Positions 17,884 to 25,300 of a stretch of DNA of 64,000 nt are shown piece after piece (the stretch's first letter is position 1; each line of letters opens with the position of its first letter). The position numbers and the translations under genes were made by a program. The DNA comes from Burkholderia sp. WP9. GTDB lineage: Bacteria; Pseudomonadota; Gammaproteobacteria; Burkholderiales; Burkholderiaceae. Location: the NCBI RefSeq assembly GCF_900104795.1, contig NZ_FNTG01000002.1, positions 1,550,001 through 1,614,000 of the forward strand. The letters run 5' to 3'. The notes beneath the pieces were generated by a model. That model saw only the letters and a list, made by a program, of their open reading frames with translations. It was not told where the DNA came from and searched no databases.

Positions 17884-18816
17884 GTGCGAAAGTTCAAGAT
17901 CCCCAACATGGGTGCGCTACTCGCTTTCGAAGCGGCCGCACGGCACGAGAGCTTCACGCACGCGGCGCGCGAACTCTTCCTGACCGAAAGCGCGGTGTCG
18001 CGGCAAATCAACACGCTGGAAAGCAACCTTGGCGTGCGGTTGTTCGTGCGCGTCAAACAGCGCGTGGTGCTGACCAAGGCAGGCAAGGTGTATAGCGCGC
18101 AGGTGCGGCGCTCGCTGGAACAGCTCGATCGCGACACGCTGTCCATCATCGCGCATGGCAGTGGCGGCGGTTATCTGGAACTGGCTGTTCTGCCGACTTT
18201 CGCGTCGCAATGGCTGATTCCGCGGCTCGCGGCATTCAACGCGCAGTATCCGGACGTGCGCGTGAACATGGGCGTGCGAACCGGCACGTTCCCGTTCGCC
18301 GAGACCCATTTCGAGGCCGCGATTCATTACGGCAAGCCCACGTGGCCGGGCACGTCGGCGGATTTTCTGTTCAGCGAAGAGGTCGTGCCGGTGTGCGCGG
18401 CGAGTCTGCTGAAGCGGCCTGTGCAGAACGCCGCCGATCTTCTTGACTATCCGCTCGTCCACTCCACTACCCGGCCCGACGGCTGGGCAGCATGGTTCGC
18501 CAACATGGGCGTCGAGGACAACCGGACCATGCAGGGCGTGCGCTACGAACTCCACACCATGCTGATCAGCGCGGCGGCCGCCGGCCTCGGTATCGCGCTG
18601 GTGCCGCGCTTTTTCGTCGACGCGCAGCTCGAACAACTAGGGCTCGTGATCCCGCTCGATGCCCCCGCGGTCGCCGATTCGGCGTACTACCTCGTCTATC
18701 CGACCGAGTTGAGTCACGGCAAGCCGCTGGCGAGTTTCCGCGAGTGGCTGTTGCACGAAGCCGCGGCCTACAGCGCGGTGAATCCCGAGTTGGCAGCCCC
18801 TCCCGATACCGATTGA
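17884..18816 (+). CDS. LysR-family regulator, GcvA-like, divergent from hglS
   Basis: A 310-residue LysR regulator. The helix-turn-helix lies at about residues 22-45 (SFTHAARELFLTESAVSRQI), and the FEAAARHESFT start is typical of the GcvA/AmpR branch. The effector domain follows from about residue 95. It is divergent from the HglS-like gene across 165 bases and converges on hpd, so control of the 2-oxoadipate operon is the natural guess. The start is GTG 17884; ATG 17908 is also possible. Confidence 0.87.
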   Translation: MRKFKIPNMGALLAFEAAARHESFTHAARELFLTESAVSRQINTLESNLGVRLFVRVKQRVVLTKAGKVYSAQVRRSLEQLDRDTLSIIAHGSGGGYLELAVLPTFASQWLIPRLAAFNAQYPDVRVNMGVRTGTFPFAETHFEAAIHYGKPTWPGTSADFLFSEEVVPVCAASLLKRPVQNAADLLDYPLVHSTTRPDGWAAWFANMGVEDNRTMQGVRYELHTMLISAAAAGLGIALVPRFFVDAQLEQLGLVIPLDAPAVADSAYYLVYPTELSHGKPLASFREWLLHEAAAYSAVNPELAAPPDTD

Positions 18817-18835
18817 CCGCGTATCGGATGAAGCA

Positions 18836-19969
18836 TCACGCGCCGGTTTGTTCGCGCGCCTGGGCCAACGCGCTCAGATTGCCTTCGCCGAAGCCGTGGT
18901 GACCCTGGCGCTGCACGATCTCGAAGAAGATTTCGCCGGCTCGGCGGCGCACGAAGGTCTGGAAGAACAGCAGCGGCACACCGTCGGCGCCGATTTCGCC
19001 GTCCACCAGAACGTGCGTGCGCTTGAGCCGCTCGACGTCGAGCCCGTGGCCCGGCAAGCGCGCGTCGAGTTGATCGTAATAGCGCGGCGGCGGTTCGACG
19101 AACTCCACGCCGTTCGCGAGCAACTGCTCGACGCACGCGAAAATGTCGTCGGTTGCGAGCGCGATATGCTGCACGCCTTCGCCCGGATGGTCCGGCAGAT
19201 ACTCGTGCATCAGGCTGGTCCGGCGCGTGCCTTCCTCATACAAGGGCACGCGGATCGCGCCGCACGGCGACACCATCACGCGCGATTCCGCCGATACATG
19301 CCAGTTGGCGTGCAGCTCGTGAATCTCGCGGAAGTTGAGCAGGTCGCGATAGAAGTCGAGCCATTCCTGCATGCGGCCCTCGCCGACCGTTTGCGTCAGA
19401 TGATCGACGGCGACCAAGCCCGTGCCCGTGTGGCTCAAGTCGGCCTGCGCCGTGTCGATCTGAATGGGCCGGAAGTCGATATCGAAGATCGAGATGTCGC
19501 CAAGGCCGCCGCGCTGGCCGCCGCGGCCGCGCCAACGGTCGACGAAATAGATATGCGAGTCGCCTATGCCCTGAATAGCCGGAATCAGCAACTCGCCGGC
19601 GCCGGTCTTCTCGCCTTCGAATGCCCATGCGCCGAGTTCGATCGCACGGTCAAAAGCGCGCTGCGCGTCGGCCACACGAATGCCGATCGCGCAGATGCCC
19701 GCGCCGTATTCCTCGGCATAGCGCGCGGCGAACGAATCCGGCTCCGCATTGATGAGGAACTGCATCTCGCCCTGGCGATACAGCGTGACGTCTTTGCTGA
19801 TGTGGCGCGCAATCGCCTTGAAGCCGAGTTTGGTGAAGGTTTCGCCGAGCGCTTGCGGATCGCGCGCGGCAAACTCCACGAATTCGAGGCCGGCGGTGCC
19901 GAGCGGATTGTGCTCAGGTGCCGACACGGCGCGCAGCGCGGCGTCTGGAGTGGGCAAGTCGCTGGGCAT
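18836..19969 (-). CDS. hpd: 4-hydroxyphenylpyruvate dioxygenase
   Basis: A 377-residue extradiol-type (VOC fold) Fe(II) dioxygenase that converts 4-hydroxyphenylpyruvate to homogentisate in tyrosine breakdown. The three iron ligands are recognisable: His in LVAVDHLTQTV, His in GVQHIALATDD, and Glu in IFFEIVQRQGHHGFGEGN, the C-terminal signature. The start ATG 19969 has AAGGAG six bases upstream and excludes a longer basic extension. The rest of the homogentisate pathway is not in the window. It converges with the LysR gene across 19 bases. Confidence 0.94.
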   Translation of the reverse strand: MPSDLPTPDAALRAVSAPEHNPLGTAGLEFVEFAARDPQALGETFTKLGFKAIARHISKDVTLYRQGEMQFLINAEPDSFAARYAEEYGAGICAIGIRVADAQRAFDRAIELGAWAFEGEKTGAGELLIPAIQGIGDSHIYFVDRWRGRGGQRGGLGDISIFDIDFRPIQIDTAQADLSHTGTGLVAVDHLTQTVGEGRMQEWLDFYRDLLNFREIHELHANWHVSAESRVMVSPCGAIRVPLYEEGTRRTSLMHEYLPDHPGEGVQHIALATDDIFACVEQLLANGVEFVEPPPRYYDQLDARLPGHGLDVERLKRTHVLVDGEIGADGVPLLFFQTFVRRRAGEIFFEIVQRQGHHGFGEGNLSALAQAREQTGA

Positions 19970-20228
19970 GGCAATCTCCTTTACAGTCTTTCGACGCTGT
20001 TTCCGGCGTTTCCGATGTTCGATGCTGATCTTCGCTGCAAGCCGCCGATGATCGGCATGCGCCGCAGCAACGCGGGCCGCGACGGCTTTTGCACCGTGTT
20101 TGTACACCGGCTAGCAGTCCGTTCGCAACCTTCATTTTGTACTGGATAGTTCACAGGGCGCGTAGCAGCTTATCCGACCGTCCCACCATGCTCGTGCCCA
20201 ACCACACACCGACCTGAAGCGGGACGCC

Positions 20229-21224
20229 CTATTTGCGGCCCCGTTTCCGCACTCCTTTACCCGCTGCCTCGTCCGCCGCCTTGTCCGCATTGGCCACCAT
20301 GCGCTGCTGCGCGACCTCGCGCACCGCATCGATAAACGCCCGTCCAGCCGGCGACGGCTGCGTGTCCGAGCGCCGGATCAAGCCGACCGGCTCGCCGGTG
20401 CCGGCAAAGGGCAACGGCAAACGGACCAGCATGCCGTGCGCCAGTTCATATTCGACCGCGCTCAGCGGCACGAACCACACCGCGCTGTTCTCCAGCGCCA
20501 ACGCGCGGCCCGTGGAAACCGACAATACCTCCACGAACGCCGACAACGGCGGCACACCCCAGGCGCTCAGCAGACTTTCCGCCGACTGCCGGATCAACGT
20601 GCCGAACGGCGGCAACACCACCGGAAATTCTTCGAGCGAGGTGGCCGGCAATCCCGCACCCAGCGCCAACGGATGCCCGGCCCTGACCACCGCGATCAAC
20701 GGCTCGCTGAATAGTTGCTCGAAACTGAGCCCGACCATCCGCTCGGGATCGGCCAACCGACCGATGGCAAATTCGATCGTGCCCGCTTTCAGGCGCTCGA
20801 GCAATTCCGGGTTGGCGCCGGTCGCGAGGCGCACGATCACACGTGGCCAAAGCGCGGCAAACTGCTTCAGCACCGGCGGTATCAAAGCCGCCGCGACGGT
20901 CGGCAAAATGCCGATTTCCAGGGTGGCCGCGGCCGCGCCTTCCGCACGTGCGAGCAGATCGACACCCTGCCGCAGCGCGCTCACACAGGCGCTCGCGTGC
21001 GGCATGAAGAGCTGGCCCTCGCGGGTCGGCACGGCGCCGTGACGGCCGCGCTCGAACAGCTTCACGCCGAGAATCGCTTCGAGTTCGGCGACCGTCTTGG
21101 AAACGGCGGGCTGGGTGATCGACAGGCTGTCGGCGGCCCGCTGGACGCTGCCGAACTGCGCAACGGCCAGAAAGCACTGAAGATGACGGAATTTGACGCG
21201 GCTATCCGCGAGACTGCGTTGCAT
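20229..21224 (-). CDS. pcaQ: PcaQ, LysR-type regulator of protocatechuate genes
   Basis: A 331-residue LysR protein (KFRHLQCFLAVAQFGSVQRA, then LSITQPAVSKTVAELE) with the length and divergent position of PcaQ, the activator of protocatechuate degradation. It lies back-to-back with pcaHG across 108 bases that contain ATAAC-type repeats matching PcaQ sites. A basic Ala/Lys-rich C-terminal tail (about 20 residues) is unusual. The start ATG 21224 has no Shine-Dalgarno and overlaps the candidate operator, so autorepression or leaderless translation is possible. Confidence 0.88.
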   Translation of the reverse strand: MQRSLADSRVKFRHLQCFLAVAQFGSVQRAADSLSITQPAVSKTVAELEAILGVKLFERGRHGAVPTREGQLFMPHASACVSALRQGVDLLARAEGAAAATLEIGILPTVAAALIPPVLKQFAALWPRVIVRLATGANPELLERLKAGTIEFAIGRLADPERMVGLSFEQLFSEPLIAVVRAGHPLALGAGLPATSLEEFPVVLPPFGTLIRQSAESLLSAWGVPPLSAFVEVLSVSTGRALALENSAVWFVPLSAVEYELAHGMLVRLPLPFAGTGEPVGLIRRSDTQPSPAGRAFIDAVREVAQQRMVANADKAADEAAGKGVRKRGRK

Positions 21225-21237
21225 AACGGGAGGTTAT
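21223..21237. promoter_or_regulatory. candidate PcaQ operator
   Basis: ATAAC-GGGAG-GTTAT is a perfect 5+5 inverted repeat in the pcaQ-pcaH gap, close to the reported PcaQ motif (ATAACC-N4-GGTTAA). It is preceded by TTGC, and TTGCATAAC recurs at 21262-21270 about 40 bases nearer pcaH. The first copy overlaps the pcaQ start codon. Confidence 0.55.
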
Positions 21238-21332
21238 ACGAAAAGGGCGAAAACGTCATTTTGCATAACCTCTCAGCTTGGATAAAGTCTCTCCATCAAT
21301 CTGTATTTCACAATTCCTCCAAGGAGACACTG

Positions 21333-22037
21333 ATGGACGATTCCTTTCTCACCGCGCGTGATTTCGCGTCGCATCCCCCGTATATCTATCCCGGCTACGG
21401 TTCCTCGGTTAAACGCGGCCCTACGCGTCCGCTGATTCCGCTGAAGGAAAAGCTGCGCGACCAGCATGTGCCGGTCTACGGCACCGAAGACCTCGGCGCG
21501 CTCGATCACGATCTGACGCGCAACGCCGTGCGCAACGGCGAGCCGCTTGGCGAGCGCATCATCGTGACGGGCCGTGTGCTCGACGAAGGCAACCGCCCGG
21601 TGCGCAATACGCTGGTTGAAATCTGGCAAGCCAACGCCGCCGGCCGTTACGTGCACAAGGCTGACCAGCACGACGCGCCGCTCGACCCGAATTTTCTCGG
21701 TGCGGGCCGCTGCATCACGGACAACGAAGGCCGCTACCGTTTCCTGACGATCAAGCCGGGCGCGTATCCGTGGGGCAACCATCCGAACGCGTGGCGCCCG
21801 AACCATATCCACTTTTCGCTGTTCGGCGACCACTTCGGCTCGCGCCTCGTCACGCAGATGTACTTTCCCGGCGACCCGCTGCTGGCGTTCGACCCGATCT
21901 TCCAGGGCACGCCCGAAGATGCCCGTGACCGCCTGATCGCGAACTTTTCGCTCGACACCACGCAGGAAGCCTATGCGCTCGGCTACGACTTCGACATCGT
22001 GCTGCGCGGCCGCAACGAAACTCCGATGGAGCGCTAA
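21333..22037 (+). CDS. pcaH: protocatechuate 3,4-dioxygenase beta subunit
   Basis: A 234-residue intradiol dioxygenase subunit that carries the Fe(III) site of protocatechuate 3,4-dioxygenase, cleaving protocatechuate to 3-carboxy-cis,cis-muconate. Motifs include LVEIWQANAAGRYVHKADQH (first Tyr ligand), YPWGNHPNAWRPNHIHFSLF (Tyr and two His ligands) and RLVTQMYFPGDP. Start ATG 21333 follows AAGGAG. pcaG begins three bases after its stop, so the two subunits are co-translated from one operon. Confidence 0.96.
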   Translation: MDDSFLTARDFASHPPYIYPGYGSSVKRGPTRPLIPLKEKLRDQHVPVYGTEDLGALDHDLTRNAVRNGEPLGERIIVTGRVLDEGNRPVRNTLVEIWQANAAGRYVHKADQHDAPLDPNFLGAGRCITDNEGRYRFLTIKPGAYPWGNHPNAWRPNHIHFSLFGDHFGSRLVTQMYFPGDPLLAFDPIFQGTPEDARDRLIANFSLDTTQEAYALGYDFDIVLRGRNETPMER

Positions 22038-22040
22038 GCC

Positions 22041-22628
22041 ATGACCACTCTCAAACAAACGCCTTCGCAGACGGTTGGACCCTACTTCGCGTACGGTCTG
22101 TGCCCGCAGCAATACGATTTCGACTTCAAGAGCCTGTTTACGCCCGTTCTGGCCGACCGCGAAGCGGCCGGCGAGCACATCACGATTGTGGGCCAGGTGT
22201 TCGACGGCGACGGCAAGGTGATCGGCGACGCCATGCTCGAAGTGTCGCAAGTGGACGCGAATGGCCGCTTCCCGGAGTCGCGTGAGGAAATTCTGAAGAC
22301 GGGCTTTCGTGGCTTCGCGCGCGTCGGCACCGGCACGGATCCGCACAAGCGCTTTGTGGTCGAGACGGTCAAGCCCGGCCGCGTCGGCCCGGATGAAGCA
22401 CCGCACCTCAATGTGATCGTGACGATGCGCGGCATGCTGCTGCACACCTTCACACGCGTCTATTTCGAAGACGAAGCCGCGGCGAATGAGAAAGACCCGG
22501 TGCTGGCAGCGGTTCCGGCGGAGCGCCGCAACACCCTGATTGCACGCCGCGAGCCGAATGTAGCGAACGTTTACCGTTTCGATATCTACATGCAGGGCGA
22601 TAAGGAAACCGTCTTTTTCGACCTGTAA
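22041..22628 (+). CDS. pcaG: protocatechuate 3,4-dioxygenase alpha subunit
   Basis: A 195-residue subunit paralogous to PcaH but without the full iron-ligand set, as expected of the alpha chain (LKQTPSQTVGPYFAYGL, then RVYFEDEAAANEKDPVLAAV). It completes the PcaGH heteromer. It starts three bases after pcaH and is followed by a strong terminator at 22716-22740. Later steps of the protocatechuate branch (pcaB, pcaC, pcaD) are not in the window. Confidence 0.96.
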   Translation: MTTLKQTPSQTVGPYFAYGLCPQQYDFDFKSLFTPVLADREAAGEHITIVGQVFDGDGKVIGDAMLEVSQVDANGRFPESREEILKTGFRGFARVGTGTDPHKRFVVETVKPGRVGPDEAPHLNVIVTMRGMLLHTFTRVYFEDEAAANEKDPVLAAVPAERRNTLIARREPNVANVYRFDIYMQGDKETVFFDL

Positions 22629-22715
22629 TACGGTTTTTCTACACTTTCATATTGCTTTCACATACACTGAACATGATCCTTCTAGCGACTGGATCGCGAA
22701 ACTCCGAGTAGTTGA

Positions 22716-22740
22716 GCCCGCCTTGCGCGGGCTTTTTTTT
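22716..22740 (+). terminator. Rho-independent terminator of pcaHG
   Basis: GCCCGC-CTTGC-GCGGGC hairpin at 22716-22732 followed by eight T residues, 87 bases after the pcaG stop. Confidence 0.9.
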
Positions 22741-22787
22741 GATCTTTGGATACCGAAGCAATCGGCACGCATACGCCACGCACACCC

Positions 22788-23054
22788 TCAGCAGCGGAAG
22801 TGATCGATGTTCTGTCCAGCGTAAATCGCCCGCGCGAGCCAGTCCGGTTTATCGCCGTGACCGTCCCATGTATGGCCGTAGGCGTCGCGATACATCACGG
22901 CCCGGGTCGCGGCCGCATCGGCTTCGATCGATTCCGCGAGCGCTTCCATCGTAATGCCGTATTCATCCATTCGCCTGTGGATCCACACGATCAGGCGCTC
23001 ACGTGCGTTTCCATCGAGGTCGAACAACCGTTGTTCTTCTCGCTCTTTCATCAT
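22788..23054 (-). CDS. small H-NS-like protein with acidic DNA-binding loop
   Basis: An 88-residue protein. Its C-terminal part (YRDAYGHTWDGHGDKPDWLA, then RAIYAGQNIDHF) follows the layout of the H-NS C-terminal domain, in which Y-x-D-x-x-G-x-T-W-x-G-x-G-x-x-P-x-W is the DNA-contacting core. Here the usual basic or polar loop (GRGR or GQGR) is replaced by GHGD, so minor-groove binding may be weak or altered. The N-terminal half is helical and could oligomerise. It might be an H-NS modulator rather than a binder. The ribosome-binding site is weak. Confidence 0.55.
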   Translation of the reverse strand: MMKEREEQRLFDLDGNARERLIVWIHRRMDEYGITMEALAESIEADAAATRAVMYRDAYGHTWDGHGDKPDWLARAIYAGQNIDHFRC

Positions 23055-23096
23055 GTGTCGGTATCGCGGCTATTCATGCTCGCGTTAGAAAAACAA

Positions 23097-23122
23097 AGGC
23101 TTCGCTAAATAACGCGAAGCCT
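23097..23122 (-). terminator. Rho-independent terminator, minus strand
   Basis: AGGCTTCGC and GCGAAGCCT form a perfect 9-bp stem with an 8-nt loop. Read leftward, the hairpin is followed by TTGTTTTTC. It therefore ends a transcript coming from the right, where no protein gene exists on the minus strand. Confidence 0.75.
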
Positions 23123-23300
23123 ATGCGTGATTCAGATGGCTCGAGTGCGGATCGAACTCACCATACCTCTTCCCATGCGTAAACACTCGCACCTGGAAAA
23201 CATGCCCGATAAATCTTGGATTATGGGGATTCGCCGGCAACCGGATCAATTGCACTCGTGTCTCGCCCGTCGTTCAGGGCTGCTTCAGCGTATGGAAAGG
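23123..23300 (-). ncRNA. candidate structured small RNA
   Basis: No convincing protein gene lies between 23055 and 23517, but the minus strand has an extended -10 element (TGCTAGAAT, 23302-23310 on the complement) and a terminator at 23097-23122. This would give a transcript of about 200 nt. In between, CGAGTGC and GCACTCG can close a multibranch fold containing CCGG-TTG-CCGG, CCC-x-ATAA/TTAT-x-GGG and TGCG/CGCA hairpins. A T-arm-like GAGTTCGATCC lies near the 3' end. It may be a small RNA, or the eroded 3' end of a tRNA gene. A 44-codon frame also runs through it. Confidence 0.4.
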
Positions 23301-23517
23301 AATTCTAGCATCCAATTTCTGCTGCTTGCAGCAATGGGCTGTTAGTCCGCGATGCGAGGCTTTTCAATTCCGTCCGGTTTAATCAATGTAATGTCGCAAA
23401 CCCACGCAAATAGGCCTCGTCATGAAATGAGCTGGCAACAAACTCAAGGCGCAAATCTCCGCGCTCTCATGCTATGTTCCACTGACTAACACGCCTGCAC
23501 ATAGGAGAGAGCCGATC

Positions 23518-24153
23518 ATGTCCGCTTCTACCGCCATCATCACCATCCTCGCCGCACTCCTGTTGGGCGCGATGAGTCCGGGGCCGAGCTTCGTTATCGT
23601 CGCCCGCAATGCGATTGGATTGTCGCGCGGCGATGGACTCGCCACCGCGATCGGCATGGGCGTCGGCGGGGTTTTCTTCAGCGGCATCGCGCTGCTCGGC
23701 CTCTACACGTTGCTGGCCAGTGTCGAATGGCTCTACGTGGGACTGAAAGTGGCCGGCGGCCTCTATCTGATTTACCTTGCGTCGAAAATCTGGCGCGGCG
23801 CCGCCAAACCGCTCGCCTTCGATACGACGCAAGCCGTCCCGGCCAATGCACGCAAATCTTTCTGGATCGGTTTGAGCACACAACTCAGCAATCCGAAAAC
23901 CGCCGTCTATTACGGCAGTATCTTCGCGGCGCTGCTGCCGCAACATCCGCCGCTGTGGTGCTACTTTGCATTGCCGCCGGCGATCTTCGCTATCGAAGCC
24001 GGCTGGTACACCGTCGTCGCGTTGTGTTTCTCGAGCAAGCGTCCGCGCGAAATCTATCTGCAATGGAAAGCCTGGGTCGATCGCGTCGCCGCGAGCGCGG
24101 TCGCCGCGCTGGGATTGCGCCTGATCCTGACGGCACACAAAGTGGGCATCTGA
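23518..24153 (+). CDS. LysE/RhtB-family amino-acid exporter
   Basis: A 211-residue inner-membrane protein with about six membrane segments. The N-terminal signature LLLGAMSPGPSFVIVARNAI is that of the LysE/RhtB family, which exports amino acids such as threonine, homoserine or lysine; VKVAGGLYLIYLASKIW-type residues follow. Start ATG 23518 has a GGAGAGA upstream. It stands alone, with no adjacent LysR regulator, so the substrate is unknown. Confidence 0.9.
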   Translation: MSASTAIITILAALLLGAMSPGPSFVIVARNAIGLSRGDGLATAIGMGVGGVFFSGIALLGLYTLLASVEWLYVGLKVAGGLYLIYLASKIWRGAAKPLAFDTTQAVPANARKSFWIGLSTQLSNPKTAVYYGSIFAALLPQHPPLWCYFALPPAIFAIEAGWYTVVALCFSSKRPREIYLQWKAWVDRVAASAVAALGLRLILTAHKVGI

Positions 24154-24449
24154 CACGTGCGGCGGTTTGAAGCGCCCGCCGTGCCGCAAGACACGGCGAG
24201 CGGGACAGCCGAGCATTGCCGCCCAACGCCTGCGGCAAGCCATTCATGACGCGCAGCCAAACAGTTACAAGTTAAGTGTTGACGCTGACACCACCCGGCG
24301 GTTACTGTGGCACCCGAAGTTCAAGAAGTTCGATTGCTGTTCATCAATGTCTCGCTCCCTAAGCGGTATTCGTTGTCCTCTCCCTCCTTGACGCTTCACG
24401 CGCTCTCTCACAGAGCAAAATCTTTCTATTTTTACCTCAAGGATTCTTC

Positions 24450-24653
24450 ATGGATACCGGTACCGTTAAGTGGTTCAACGACAGCAAAGGCTTTGGCTTC
24501 ATCACCCCGGACAAGGGCGGCGACGACCTGTTCGCGCACTTCTCCGAAATCAGCGGCGACGGCTTCAAGACGCTGGCTGAGAATCAGAAAGTGAGCTTCG
24601 AAACGAAGCAAGGCCCGAAGGGTCTGCAAGCGGCTAACATCAAGCCGATGTAA
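24450..24653 (+). CDS. cspA: cold-shock protein, CspA family
   Basis: A 67-residue single cold-shock domain that binds single-stranded nucleic acid. RNP1 (KGFGFITP) and RNP2 (DLFAHF) are both present. An untranslated leader of up to about 290 bases precedes it (24154-24449), as is usual for csp genes whose 5' UTR acts as a cold sensor; I cannot place the promoter. A small TGTCCG-GCAA-CGGACA hairpin lies at 24669-24684, just after the stop, without a T-run. Confidence 0.95.
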   Translation: MDTGTVKWFNDSKGFGFITPDKGGDDLFAHFSEISGDGFKTLAENQKVSFETKQGPKGLQAANIKPM

Positions 24654-24943
24654 GTTTGAAGGGCTCGGTGTCCGGCAACGGACATCGGGCTGCAGCGACA
24701 CCCTCGCGGAGCATTTGTCTCCCACAGTTGGCGCGATCGCTTTGAGCTGCATGCCATTCAAGCAGCTTGCCTAAGCGCCAAACGCCTCGTTGCACCTCAT
24801 TCTCCCCTCCGGCTTCAACGCCCATTTTTCGCTTTCCGACTGCGTCAGGATTCGGCTCGCAATGGCTTGAATCAGCTTGGCCGCGCGACTCGCACATGAG
24901 TCCGCAAGGCAGGCGCGCACTCGACAATTATTAAAAAATTAAA

Positions 24944-25168
24944 ATGCAAAACAAACATATTCATCACTACAACGGCTATGCCGTCAAACCCTCGGCGCAC
25001 CGTTTGCCCGATGGCACATTTTCATCCAATCTGCTGCTCGAACGCGCCGACAGCGCGCGTGCCGAAGGGCGCTACCAGTTCTATTCGCTCGATTACTTCA
25101 CGAACGAAGAACAGGCCTTGCAGCACTCGGCACGCTGGGCTCGTCACTGGGTCGACACGCGAGGCTAA
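24944..25168 (+). CDS. conserved small protein of unknown function
   Basis: A 74-residue soluble protein beginning MQNKHIHHYNGYAVKPSAHR and ending in a Trp-rich helix (QHSARWARHWVDTRG). The pattern (an extended strand-rich half with VKPSAHRLPDGTF, then a helix) is one I associate with small proteins often near csp genes in Burkholderiaceae, but I cannot name the family with confidence. The leader is AT-rich and lacks a strong Shine-Dalgarno. Coding character is good for its length. Confidence 0.6.
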   Translation: MQNKHIHHYNGYAVKPSAHRLPDGTFSSNLLLERADSARAEGRYQFYSLDYFTNEEQALQHSARWARHWVDTRG

Positions 25169-25300
25169 GCTCGCGACAGGCATGCGAACCTGCGCGATGA
25201 GGCGCACATCATCCGCGCGCTCATGCGCCTTCGTCTGCGGCATGAACTAACGGCGCTGGCGTGCCATTCGGCACGCCACACCATCGAACGCGCAACTCGG

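Noticed and set aside
18848..20149. A 433-residue plus-strand frame over the hpd gene
   Set aside because: It is antisense to 4-hydroxyphenylpyruvate dioxygenase, whose iron ligands and start site are clear.
23135..23175. A complete tRNA gene at the T-arm-like GAGTTCGATCC
   Set aside because: The T-stem has one mismatch and no matching 5' acceptor strand or anticodon arm could be found. At most it is a relic, or part of another RNA.
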